Positions 1-6,739 of a stretch of DNA of 13,771 bases are shown here, piece after piece (the stretch's first letter is position 1; every line of letters starts with the position of its first letter). The stretch covers positions 1-13,771 of the forward strand of contig DATBTC010000114.1 in assembly GCA_036559465.1 (NCBI GenBank), in the 5' to 3' direction. This DNA is from JAHFPN01 sp036559465 (GTDB taxonomy: Bacteria; Pseudomonadota; Alphaproteobacteria; Rhizobiales; Xanthobacteraceae). Position numbers and translations under genes: made by a program. Below the pieces are notes generated by a model. That model did no database searches, was not told the DNA's origin, and saw nothing but the letters and a program-made list of their open reading frames with translations.

Positions 1-961
1 TCTTGCCGGTGCCGCGGCCCTCGCGGATTTCGATGGTCATCGAGCGCGAAACCACGTCGCGCGACGCCAGATCCTTGGCCGATGGCGCATAGCGCTCCAT
101 GAAGCGCTCGCCCTCGGAATTGACCAGATAACCGCCCTCGCCGCGCACGCCCTCGGTGATGAGGCAGCCGGCGCCATAGATGCCGGTCGGGTGGAACTGC
201 ACAAACTCCATGTCCTGCAACGGCAGCCCGGCGCGCAGCACCATGGCATTGCCGTCACCGGTGCAGGTGTGGGCGGAAGTGCAGGAGAAATAGGCGCGGC
301 CATAGCCGCCGGTGGCCAGCATCGCCACGTGCGAGCGGAAGCGGTGGATAGTGCCGTCGTCGAGCTTGAGCGCCACCACGCCGCAGCAGCGGCCGTCTTC
401 GTCCATGAACAGGTCGATCGCGAAATACTCGATGAAGAATTCGGACTTGTGCTTGAGCGCCGCGCCATAGAGCGTGTGCAGCATGGCGTGACCGGTTCGG
501 TCGGCGGCGGCGCACGTGCGCTGCGCGGTGCCCTTGCCGTAATGCGTGGTCATGCCGCCAAACGGCCGCTGATAGATTTTGCCCTCGTCGGTGCGTGAGA
601 ACGGCACGCCCCAGTGCTCGAGCTCATAGACCGCCTTCGGCGCGTGGCGGCACAGATATTCGATCGCATCCTGGTCGCCGAGCCAATCGGAGCCCTTGAC
701 GGTGTCGTACATATGCCAGCGCCAATCGTCCTCGCCCATGTTGCCGATCGCGGCCGAAATGCCGCCTTGCGCCGCCACCGTGTGCGAGCGCGTGGGAAAC
801 ACCTTGGAGATACACGCGGTCTTGAGCCCGGCCTCGGCGCAGCCGACGACGGCACGCAAGCCCGCACCGCCGGCGCCGACCACCACCACGTCATAGACGT
901 GGTCTGTCACCGGGTAGGCCCGGCCATTGACCGAAGGAGCTGAGCTTCCGTTGCCGGCCAT
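1..961 (-). CDS. sdhA: Succinate dehydrogenase flavoprotein subunit SdhA (3' part outside window)
   Basis: Catalytic subunit of respiratory complex II, which oxidises succinate to fumarate on the cytoplasmic face of the inner membrane and passes electrons to SdhB. The first 320 codons are present; the gene runs off the left edge in frame. Seen in the translation: the FAD-binding P-loop VVVGAGGAGLRA (residues 26-37), the TRSHTVAAQGG stretch whose His60 is the covalent FAD attachment site in this family, the HPTGIYGAGCLITEGVRGEG active-site stretch, and RDVVSRSM near the edge, which holds the catalytic Arg. The ATG at 961 lies 2 bases after the sdhD stop, so it is translated from the same sdhCDA(B) message. 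SdhB should follow beyond position 1. The family identification is very secure. Confidence 0.97.
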   Translation of the reverse strand, partial: MAGNGSSAPSVNGRAYPVTDHVYDVVVVGAGGAGLRAVVGCAEAGLKTACISKVFPTRSHTVAAQGGISAAIGNMGEDDWRWHMYDTVKGSDWLGDQDAIEYLCRHAPKAVYELEHWGVPFSRTDEGKIYQRPFGGMTTHYGKGTAQRTCAAADRTGHAMLHTLYGAALKHKSEFFIEYFAIDLFMDEDGRCCGVVALKLDDGTIHRFRSHVAMLATGGYGRAYFSCTSAHTCTGDGNAMVLRAGLPLQDMEFVQFHPTGIYGAGCLITEGVRGEGGYLVNSEGERFMERYAPSAKDLASRDVVSRSMTIEIREGRGTGK

Positions 962-963
962 GA

Positions 964-1338
964 CTAGAGCCCAAAGCTGATGCGGAACACCGCGAAGGCA
1001 GACGCGAGCCCGATCGCGATCGAGAAGAAGGTATTGGCCATCAAGAGCACGATCTTGCGGCCTTCCGAATGCACGTAATCCTCGATGATCGTCTGCATGC
1101 CGAGCCGCATATGGACAATGACCGACAAGAGCATCGCCAGCATCAGGATCGCCACCGTCGGCCGGCCAAGTGTGGCGATCACTGCCGCGTGCGGCCGGCC
1201 TGAGAGTGCGACCAGAATCACCACGACGGCGGCAATCAACGGAATATTGGCGACGGTGGTAAGCCGCAGCAGCCAGAAATGCTCGGTACCGGAGCGCGCC
1301 GAGCCGAGACCGCGGACATTGCGAAGCGAGCTTCGCAT
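964..1338 (-). CDS. sdhD: Succinate dehydrogenase membrane anchor subunit SdhD
   Basis: Small hydrophobic anchor (124 aa) that with SdhC holds the SdhAB catalytic dimer to the inner membrane and forms the quinone site. Three hydrophobic segments are visible (about residues 28-46, 58-79 and 96-118). Between the second and third lies HMRLGMQTIIEDYVH (76-90), the conserved SdhD stretch; Asp87-Tyr88 match the Asp-Tyr pair that contributes to ubiquinone binding in the E. coli enzyme. The ATG at 1338 is 1 base after the sdhC stop, and the GAGAGG shortly upstream inside the sdhC end is a plausible ribosome site. It ends with TAG 2 bases before sdhA. Length and position in the operon are normal. Confidence 0.93.
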   Translation of the reverse strand: MRSSLRNVRGLGSARSGTEHFWLLRLTTVANIPLIAAVVVILVALSGRPHAAVIATLGRPTVAILMLAMLLSVIVHMRLGMQTIIEDYVHSEGRKIVLLMANTFFSIAIGLASAFAVFRISFGL

Positions 1339-1339
1339 G

Positions 1340-1741
1340 TCAGCCTCTCAACATAATGCCGATAAGCCACACGAGGATCGTGAGGCTGACCGAGCCGATG
1401 AGGGTTAGGCGCGCGAACAGATTGCGCTCGTACTCGCCGAGCCCGCGTCCGGTATCCCAGATCAAGTGCCGGATGCCGCCGAGCATGTGATGAAACAGCG
1501 CCCAAGTGTTGCCGAACAACACCAGCCACCCGATCCAGGTGCCGAACAAGCCGTTGATGAGGTCGAAGTCCCTGGGCGAGGTCGAGGCCGCTACCAGCCA
1601 CCAGACCAGAAGCAGCATACCGAAATAGAGCACCGCCCCGCTGATCCGGTGCGCACCCGACATCACCATGGTCAGCGAGAGCCGATAGATTGACAAATGC
1701 GGCGACAATGGCCGCTCGCTGCGCATCTTCGCGTCGGCCAT
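1340..1741 (-). CDS. sdhC: Succinate dehydrogenase cytochrome b556 subunit SdhC
   Basis: Haem b-carrying membrane subunit of complex II (133 aa from this start). It shows the family opening RPLSPHLSIYR, then SGAHRISG, where the Ser and Arg correspond to quinone-site residues of E. coli SdhC, and FHHMLGGIRHLIWD, whose second His (His85) aligns with the axial haem ligand. Three hydrophobic helices are evident. An ATG two codons upstream (1747) is in frame, but GGAGG (1748-1752) abuts it directly with no spacer. The ATG at 1741 has the same GGAGG at a 6-base spacing and gives the usual MADAK-type N-terminus, so 1741 is preferred. It is the first gene of the sdh operon and is divergent from the LysR-type gene. 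Confidence 0.94.
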   Translation of the reverse strand: MADAKMRSERPLSPHLSIYRLSLTMVMSGAHRISGAVLYFGMLLLVWWLVAASTSPRDFDLINGLFGTWIGWLVLFGNTWALFHHMLGGIRHLIWDTGRGLGEYERNLFARLTLIGSVSLTILVWLIGIMLRG

Positions 1742-1747
1742 CCTCAT

Positions 1748-1752
1748 CCTCC
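1748..1752 (-). promoter_or_regulatory. Ribosome binding site that decides the sdhC start
   Basis: GGAGG on the minus strand. It touches the ATG at 1747 (no spacer) but sits 6 bases from the ATG at 1741, which favours the second ATG as the sdhC start. Confidence 0.7.
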
Positions 1753-1783
1753 GCCCGGTCCGGCCTCGGGCCTAGCCTCATAC

Positions 1784-1798
1784 TTCGTGAATAGCGAA
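1784..1798. promoter_or_regulatory. Candidate LysR operator, distal copy (TTCG-N7-CGAA)
   Basis: An inverted repeat with arms TTCG and CGAA around 7 bases. It contains the T-N11-A spacing typical of LysR-type regulator sites. It lies 43 bases upstream of the sdhC start and 75 bases upstream of the regulator start. The same arms and spacing recur at 1849-1863, with centres 65 bases apart. That it is bound by the adjacent LysR protein is an inference. Confidence 0.5.
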
Positions 1799-1821
1799 AC
1801 AATAGCCCCAAAATACTGGAA

Positions 1822-1856
1822 TACAATAAGGAATAGACGTACTCTGCCTTCGTCAA
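1822..1856. promoter_or_regulatory. Putative divergent promoter elements of sdhC and the lysR-type gene
   Basis: The AT-rich core of the sdhC/lysR gap. On the plus strand TACAAT (1822-1827) resembles a -10 box for the regulator, but no good -35 box lies at the right distance. On the minus strand TTGACG (1856-1851) is a good -35 match for the sdh operon, but the possible -10 boxes 15-17 bases away (TATTCC, TTCCTT) are weak. The minus-strand -35 lies inside the proximal dyad, so a bound regulator would touch RNA polymerase. The start sites are not determined. Confidence 0.3.
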
Positions 1857-1866
1857 ATCCGAAGGC
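1846..1866. promoter_or_regulatory. Candidate LysR operator, proximal copy, overlapping the regulator's RBS
   Basis: A perfect inverted repeat with 7-base arms GCCTTCG and CGAAGGC around a 7-base centre. Its inner core is again TTCG-N7-CGAA (1849-1863), as in the dyad at 1784-1798. The right arm contains the GAAGG (1861-1865) that is the likely ribosome binding site of the LysR-type gene starting at 1873. The site can therefore act as a DNA operator (autoregulation) or, in RNA, as a small hairpin covering the ribosome site. Both roles are inferred. Confidence 0.5.
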
Positions 1867-1872
1867 TACACG

Positions 1873-2760
1873 ATGCGCTTCGATCTCGCCGATCTCAGCT
1901 TGTTCCGTGACGTGGTCGAGGCCGGCAGCATAACCCATGGCGCGGCGCGCGCGAATCTGGCGCTCGCGGCCGCAAGCACGCGCATTCGCAACATGGAAGA
2001 CGCCCTCGGTTCAAAGCTACTCGTGCGCGGACGCCAAGGTGTCTCGCTCACCCACGCCGGCCGCACACTGTTGCAGCATGCGCGCACGATCCTGCGCCAG
2101 TCCGAGCAACTGCGCGAGGACCTCGGCGCCTATGCCGGCGGTCTTGCCGGGCAGGTCCGGGTGCTCTCCAACACCAATGCGCTGACGGAGTTCTTGCCCG
2201 AGGCGCTGAGTTCGTTCCTCACGGCGCACCCGAGCGTGAGCATCGATCTCGAAGAGCGCTTGAGCGACGAGATCGTCGCCCTGATCGCCGAGGGTGTCGC
2301 CGATCTCGGCATCATTGCCGGCACTGTCGATCCCGGCTCGCTCGAGACCTACCCGTTCCGCAAGGACCGTTTCGTGCTCGTGGTCGCCAACGACCATCCG
2401 CTCGCCAAGCGCAAACGGATCGGCTTCGCCGATGTGCTGGACCGCGACTTCGTCGGTCTCGATCGCGCCAGCGCCTTGCAGCGCTTCCTCGCCGACAAGG
2501 CGGCACGCATCGGCCGGCCGCTCCGGCTGCGCATTCAGTTGCGTAGCTTCGACGCCGTGTGCCGCTTAGTGGAGCGCAACGTTGGAATTGGAATTGTGCC
2601 GGAGACCACGGCGCGGCGCGCGGTTCCGGCCATGGCGATCGCCGCGGTCGAGCTCACCGACGCCTGGGCGGTGCGTGACCTCACGATCTGCGTCCGCAAT
2701 CTGGAAGAACTGCCGACCTATGCGCGGGAACTTGTTGCGCATTTGCGGGCGGACGCGTAA
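1873..2760 (+). CDS. LysR-type transcriptional regulator
   Basis: A 295-residue protein of normal LysR length. Residues 1-62 form the winged helix-turn-helix (LFRDVVEAGSITHGAARANLALAAASTRIRNMEDALGSKLLVR...GVSLTHAG pattern). A linker helix follows, and then the two-lobe effector-binding domain (about 90-290) with segments such as RVLSNTNALTEFLPE, ADLGIIAG and VGIGIVPE. The ATG is preceded by GAAGG 7 bases upstream, inside an inverted repeat. Such regulators usually control themselves and a divergent target, which here would be sdhCDA(B). The convergent mch-like/mcl2-like genes are a second possible target, since acyl-CoA or dicarboxylate effectors would fit. The effector cannot be read from the sequence. 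It ends 11 bases before the end of the convergent hydratase gene. Confidence 0.92.
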   Translation: MRFDLADLSLFRDVVEAGSITHGAARANLALAAASTRIRNMEDALGSKLLVRGRQGVSLTHAGRTLLQHARTILRQSEQLREDLGAYAGGLAGQVRVLSNTNALTEFLPEALSSFLTAHPSVSIDLEERLSDEIVALIAEGVADLGIIAGTVDPGSLETYPFRKDRFVLVVANDHPLAKRKRIGFADVLDRDFVGLDRASALQRFLADKAARIGRPLRLRIQLRSFDAVCRLVERNVGIGIVPETTARRAVPAMAIAAVELTDAWAVRDLTICVRNLEELPTYARELVAHLRADA

Positions 2761-2787
2761 TCAGCGCGTAATCAGCGCGGGATCAGC
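2755..2787. repeat. Three tandem 11-base repeats spanning two convergent stop codons
   Basis: The unit GCGTAATCAGC occurs twice exactly (2755-2765, 2766-2776) and a third time with two changes (2777-2787). The array holds the regulator's TAA (2758-2760) and the convergent hydratase gene's TGA (2774-2772). It looks like a replication-slippage duplication at the shared gene ends. No terminator hairpin is seen in the 11-base gap. Confidence 0.75.
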
Positions 2788-3821
2788 ACCCAGTAATCGA
2801 GCTCGAGAATCACCGAAGGCCCGTATTCCTCGCCCGCCTTCCAGGGGAAGTCGTCGCAGGGCCGGTCCTTGGTGGCAATGGTGCGCAGCCTGAGCGCGCC
2901 CACGTCGTTGCGGCCGGGGATTTCCTGCGCCTCCAACACCTCGCTCCACGCAAACACCGTGTCGCCCGCGAACAGCGGCGCCACGTGGCGTCCCGCATTG
3001 ATGCCGGCGACGTGGAACGCGTTCTCCAATCCGTTGAACGAAAGCGAGCGCGCCAGTGAAATTGCGTGTCCGCCATAGATCAGCCGCCGCTTGAAGCGGC
3101 TCTTTGCTTCGGCCCATTGGTTGAAATGGATGCGCGCCGGGTTTTGATAAAGCCTGGTCGCGATCTGATGCTCGGCTTCCTCGACCGTGATGCCGTCCAC
3201 GTGGTCGATCTTCTCGCCCGCCTTGTAGCTCTCGAAGCGCCGCTCGCTGCCGGAAAGCCCGGTGTCATAGGCCGCGCCATCGATCACCGGCACCGCATCG
3301 CCGAGCTGGTTCGCCTGCAGATGCGAGGGCAATTGCGGGACGTGCGTTTCGGGCGACGGTGCTTTTTCGTCGCGCTTGCGGACCATCACCCAACGCACGT
3401 AATCCACGACTTCAGTGCCATCGGCCTTAAAGCCGGTTGAGCGCACGTAAACGACCCCCGATTGCTTGTTGGATGTTTCGCGCAGTCCGAGCACCTCGGA
3501 CACCGCCGAGAGCGTGTCGCCGGGATAGACCGCGGCGCGGAAGCGGCAGGCCGCATAGCCCAGGTTCGCAATGGCATTCAGCGAGATATCAGGCACCGTC
3601 TTGCCGAACACGATGTGGAACACGAGGAGATCATCGATCGGCGCGTGCGGATAGCCGATGGCTTGCGCGAAGGCGTCCGACGACTGCACCGCGAAGCGGC
3701 CCCCGAACAGGCCCCAATAAAGCGCCACATCGCCTTGCGTCACCGTGCGCGGCGTCGCGTGGCGGATCACCTGGCCGAGCTTAAAATCCTCGAAGAAATT
3801 GCCGCCCCCGCTCTTGCTCAT
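2772..3821 (-). CDS. MaoC-family dehydratase, mesaconyl-CoA hydratase-like
   Basis: A tandem hot-dog enzyme of 349 aa, about the length of the mesaconyl-CoA (C1) hydratase Mch. An N-terminal hot-dog half spans about residues 10-150 and a C-terminal half about 190-345. The C-terminal half carries IDHVDGITVEEAEHQIATRLYQNPARIHFN (about 205-234), the Asp/His hydratase motif region of this subfamily. Family knowledge: Mch interconverts mesaconyl-CoA and beta-methylmalyl-CoA in the ethylmalonyl-CoA pathway. Neighbours support this: a CitE/Mcl2-like gene lies 5 bases upstream on the same strand, with sdh nearby. The ATG at 3821 is preferred to a TTG at 3830 that overlaps the upstream stop; the ribosome site is weak. 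A related role in citramalate, itaconate or mesaconate breakdown is possible if the pathway's reductase (Ccr) is missing from the genome. Confidence 0.82.
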   Translation of the reverse strand: MSKSGGGNFFEDFKLGQVIRHATPRTVTQGDVALYWGLFGGRFAVQSSDAFAQAIGYPHAPIDDLLVFHIVFGKTVPDISLNAIANLGYAACRFRAAVYPGDTLSAVSEVLGLRETSNKQSGVVYVRSTGFKADGTEVVDYVRWVMVRKRDEKAPSPETHVPQLPSHLQANQLGDAVPVIDGAAYDTGLSGSERRFESYKAGEKIDHVDGITVEEAEHQIATRLYQNPARIHFNQWAEAKSRFKRRLIYGGHAISLARSLSFNGLENAFHVAGINAGRHVAPLFAGDTVFAWSEVLEAQEIPGRNDVGALRLRTIATKDRPCDDFPWKAGEEYGPSVILELDYWVLIPR

Positions 3822-3826
3822 GATTT

Positions 3827-4711
3827 TCAACCCGTTGCCCGCGCCGCGATCGCTTCCGAAAGCATAACCGTTCGCCGCGCCATATCCGCATGCAGCCGTT
3901 CCACCATGCGCCCGTCAAGGGCAATGGCGCCCTTGTCGCGGTTTTCCGGCAACTCGAACACGGCGACGATCTTCCTGGCCTGCTCGACCTCCTCCGGCGA
4001 AGGCGAGAATGCCTTGTTGCACGGCTCGATCTGGTTCGGATGGATCAAGGTCTTGCCGTCGAAGCCGAGATCGCGTCCTTCCGCGCATTGGCGCGCGAAG
4101 CCCTCGGCATTGGCGATGTCGTTATAGACCCCGTCGACGATGTCGATGCCATAGGCCCGCGCGGCCAGAATCGCCGGCATGAGATAGGGCAGCATCGGCG
4201 TGCGGCCGGGCACAATCTTGGTCCGCGTTTCCTTCGCCAGATCGTTCGTGCCCATCACCAGCACCTTGAGCGCAGCGAGCGCATCGCGCGCTTCGGCCGC
4301 GATCTCGCGCACGTTCAGGATCGCAAGCGGCGTCTCGATCATGGCCCAGACCGCAAGTCCGGGTGCGGCGTGCAGATCCACCAGCCGCTCGCCGAAATGG
4401 ATGAGATCATCGGCCGAAGAAACCTTCGGCATCAGGATCGCGTCGGGCGCCGCCGCGACCGCGGCCTTGAGGTCGTCCATGCCCCAGGGCGTATGCAAAC
4501 CGTTCACGCGGATCACGATCTCGCGCGCTCCGAAGCCTTTGGCCTTCACCGCCGCGGCCACCTGCTCGCGCGCCATCGCTTTCGCGTCGGGCGCGACCGC
4601 GTCTTCGAGATCGAGGATCAGCGCGTCGGCGGGAAGCGTTTTCGCCTTCTCGAGCGCGCGCACGTTCGAGCCCGGCATGTAGAGAACGCTTCTGCGCGGG
4701 CGAACGTTCAT
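3827..4711 (-). CDS. CitE/HpcH-family CoA-ester lyase or malyl-CoA thioesterase (Mcl2-like)
   Basis: A TIM-barrel enzyme of the CitE superfamily, 294 aa. Visible family blocks: RSVLYMPGSNVRALEKA (7-23), LILDLEDAVAP (31-41), IRVNG with Arg68, WAMIET with Glu126, MGTNDLAKE with metal-binding Asp157, and GFDGKTLIHPNQ (216-227). These match my recollection of Rhodobacter Mcl2, a (3S)-malyl-CoA thioesterase, better than of Mcl1, the malyl-CoA/methylmalyl-CoA lyase. The gene starts 13 bases after the asd stop and ends 5 bases before the mch-like start, so asd, this gene and the hydratase are probably one transcript. Its product would release malate from malyl-CoA, or cleave a related CoA ester, next to the hydratase. 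Lyase versus thioesterase activity cannot be settled from the sequence. Confidence 0.82.
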   Translation of the reverse strand: MNVRPRRSVLYMPGSNVRALEKAKTLPADALILDLEDAVAPDAKAMAREQVAAAVKAKGFGAREIVIRVNGLHTPWGMDDLKAAVAAAPDAILMPKVSSADDLIHFGERLVDLHAAPGLAVWAMIETPLAILNVREIAAEARDALAALKVLVMGTNDLAKETRTKIVPGRTPMLPYLMPAILAARAYGIDIVDGVYNDIANAEGFARQCAEGRDLGFDGKTLIHPNQIEPCNKAFSPSPEEVEQARKIVAVFELPENRDKGAIALDGRMVERLHADMARRTVMLSEAIAARATG

Positions 4712-4724
4712 CGCAGCCTGCCGG

Positions 4725-5759
4725 TCAGGCCGCCTTCTTCTTCGGCATCAGAAGCTTCCGGTTCACCAGTATCTCAGCGATCTGCACCGCGTTGAGCGCC
4801 GCGCCCTTGCGCAGATTGTCCGCGACGCACCAGAAAGCGAGCCCATACTTCACGGTCTTGTCCGGGCGGATGCGTGAAACATAGGTGGCGTCCTCGCCGG
4901 CAGCTTCCTGCGGCGTGATGTAGCCGCCGGGCTTGCGCTCATCGACCACCAAGATGCCCGGCGCCGTGCGCAGAATTTCCCGTGCCTCTTCGGCCGTGAT
5001 CGGCTTTTCAAATTCGACGTGCACCGCCTCCGAATGACCGATGAACACCGGCACGCGTACGCAGGTGGCGACCAGCTCGATCCTGGGATCCAGGATCTTC
5101 TTGGTTTCTGCCGCCATCTTCCATTCTTCCCGCGTGTAGCCGTCATCGACGAAAACGTCGATCTCGGGGATCACGTTGAAGGCAATGCGTTTGGAAAACT
5201 TGCTCGGCTGCACGTCCTTCAGCTGATAGAGCGCCTTGGTCTGCTGCTCCAGCTCGTCCATGCCTTCCTTGCCCGCGCCCGACACCGATTGGTAGGTCGC
5301 GACCACCACGCGCTTCACCGTTGCCCGGTCGTGCAAGGGCTTCAGAGCCACTACGAGCTGGGCCGTGGAACAGTTCGGATTGGCGATAATGTTCTTCTTC
5401 TTGAATCCCTCGATGGCGGCAGCGTTTACCTCCGGCACGATGAGCGGCACGTCGGGGTCGTAGCGCCACGCCGACGAATTATCGATCACGACGCAGCCCT
5501 GAGCCGCGATCTTCGGCGACCATTCCTTGGAGGCCGCCCCGCCGGCGGACATCAGGCAGATATCGGTGGCGGCGAAGTCATAATTCTCCAGCGCCTTCAC
5601 CTTAAGGATTCGATCACCATAAGAAATTTCGGTGCCCATCGAGCGGCGCGAGGCGAGCGCCACTACCTCGTCGGCGGGAAAGCCGCGCTCGGCAAGCACA
5701 TTCAGCATCTCCCGGCCGACATTGCCGGTGGCTCCTGCGACCGCGATCTTGTAACCCAT
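4725..5759 (-). CDS. asd: Aspartate-semialdehyde dehydrogenase
   Basis: A 344-residue enzyme that reduces L-aspartyl-4-phosphate to aspartate semialdehyde with NADPH, at the branch to lysine/diaminopimelate, threonine and methionine. Seen: the nucleotide-binding loop VAGATGNVG (7-15), SAGGAAS (71-77), the catalytic cysteine in NPNCST (Cys130), QSVSGAGKEG (157-166), and a family-type histidine in VFIGHSEAVHVE (His242). The frame is open well upstream, but MGYKIAVAGATG is the natural N-terminus; GAGAG 7 bases before the ATG at 5759 is the likely ribosome site. It is the first gene of the asd-mcl2-like-mch-like run and divergent from a hypothetical membrane protein. Confidence 0.96.
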   Translation of the reverse strand: MGYKIAVAGATGNVGREMLNVLAERGFPADEVVALASRRSMGTEISYGDRILKVKALENYDFAATDICLMSAGGAASKEWSPKIAAQGCVVIDNSSAWRYDPDVPLIVPEVNAAAIEGFKKKNIIANPNCSTAQLVVALKPLHDRATVKRVVVATYQSVSGAGKEGMDELEQQTKALYQLKDVQPSKFSKRIAFNVIPEIDVFVDDGYTREEWKMAAETKKILDPRIELVATCVRVPVFIGHSEAVHVEFEKPITAEEAREILRTAPGILVVDERKPGGYITPQEAAGEDATYVSRIRPDKTVKYGLAFWCVADNLRKGAALNAVQIAEILVNRKLLMPKKKAA

Positions 5760-5820
5760 CGTTGACTCTCTGCCGGAATTTCGCCGCGCCTGACGCGCCG
5801 CAGAAACCGAAACGCAGCGG

Positions 5821-5849
5821 CTTCTACGCGAGAAGGGGTGAAACCGCAA
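5821..5849 (-). promoter_or_regulatory. Putative promoter of the asd run
   Basis: On the minus strand TTGCGG (5849-5844) and TAGAAG (5826-5821) are separated by 17 bases, about 60 bases upstream of the asd start. The match is partial (3 and 4 of 6 consensus bases). The -10 box sits in a small dyad CTTCT-N5-AGAAG (5821-5835). Confidence 0.3.
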
Positions 5850-5864
5850 CGCCAACCTTTCGCA

Positions 5865-5870
5865 GGGAGG
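5865..5870 (+). promoter_or_regulatory. Ribosome binding site for the GTG-start hypothetical gene
   Basis: GGGAGG about 10 bases before the GTG at 5881, in a purine-rich run. It supports GTG as the start codon. Confidence 0.6.
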
Positions 5871-5880
5871 GGGAAAAGGC

Positions 5881-6735
5881 GTGTTCACCAACCGCTTCGC
5901 CGCGCTCGGCGGCTTCTTCATCGTCGCCCGCGAACGCATCGCTGCGTTGCGCGATCGCATGCCGGACTTCGGCCCGTGGTCGCTGTCGCGCGCGCTCGCC
6001 TTCGCATCGATCCTGTTCATGGTTTCCATCATCGGCCGTGATCTGATCGGTCCGACTCCGGCCAACTCCTCGGTCACGCGCCTGCCCGAGCGGCCGCTGT
6101 GGAGCGAAATCACGCGCGCGCATGGCGCCTTCGCGCTTGAGTCGCCCGCGCTCGAAGGACTCGAACTTTCGTATCTGGTGCGCCGCCATCGCGTCGGCGG
6201 CGGCCGCAAGGATTTGATGACCTGGGGCTCGGTCGACGGCGACGGCGCCTATATGCGCGTCGTGCTCTATCGGCCCGGAACCGAATCGGCGTTCCTCGAT
6301 GACCCGCTCGATATCGCGACCGCGCTCGCCGTCGAATCCGGAATCGACGCCGAGCTTTCCGGCCCCGCCGGCGAGCTCAAGACCAAGTTCGGCGATCTTC
6401 CGATCGTCAACATGCATACCTGGGGCAAGAACGGCCCGCGCGCTTGCATGGTCGTCGCCCACAGCTGGAGCGAGCCGCGCCTTTCGCTCGTCGCCTGGTG
6501 GTGCAATCGCGACTGGCAACTGGTGCAGCGCGGCCACGTCGCCTGCCTCATGGACCGCCTGATGCTGATGAGCGCCGGCGGCGACGGAAAGCTTGCGGCC
6601 TTCTTCGCGCGTGCCGAGCGCGAGCGCGAAACCTGCGGCACCACCCCGATCCTCGGCACCACGCCGAAGCGGCCCGACGACTGGATTTTCGCCAAGGCCG
6701 AGCCCCAGCTGCGCGGACGACTGGGCGGGCGCTGA
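5881..6735 (+). CDS. Hypothetical protein with one N-terminal membrane segment
   Basis: A 284-residue protein I do not recognise. After a basic N-terminus (residues 1-35) comes one hydrophobic segment (about 37-52, ALAFASILFMVSIIG). A soluble, mixed domain follows and makes up most of the protein. It has four cysteines (189, 208, 222, 252) and tryptophan-rich stretches (HTWGKNGPRACMVVAHSW, VAWWCNRDW). The topology suggests an inner-membrane anchor with a periplasmic domain, or the reverse. The start is GTG with a strong purine-rich ribosome site. Codon use matches the neighbours, so it looks like a real resident gene. It is divergent from asd and converges on the cytochrome gene with 4 bases between the stops. 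No function is assigned. Confidence 0.8.
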   Translation: MFTNRFAALGGFFIVARERIAALRDRMPDFGPWSLSRALAFASILFMVSIIGRDLIGPTPANSSVTRLPERPLWSEITRAHGAFALESPALEGLELSYLVRRHRVGGGRKDLMTWGSVDGDGAYMRVVLYRPGTESAFLDDPLDIATALAVESGIDAELSGPAGELKTKFGDLPIVNMHTWGKNGPRACMVVAHSWSEPRLSLVAWWCNRDWQLVQRGHVACLMDRLMLMSAGGDGKLAAFFARAERERETCGTTPILGTTPKRPDDWIFAKAEPQLRGRLGGR

Positions 6736-6739
6736 AGCT

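Noticed and set aside
1742..1872. A small RNA or leader peptide in the sdhC-lysR gap
   Set aside because: The gap is AT-rich with operator-like dyads but shows no convincing short frame with a ribosome site and no terminator.
3890..4795. A 301-codon plus-strand frame opposite the CitE-like gene and the asd end
   Set aside because: It runs across two real genes and their junction on the other strand, and its composition is that of an antisense frame.
5760..6209. An in-frame extension of asd of 150 codons upstream of its ATG
   Set aside because: The extension is Arg/Ser-rich, lies opposite another gene, and would place the nucleotide-binding loop far from the N-terminus, unlike the family.
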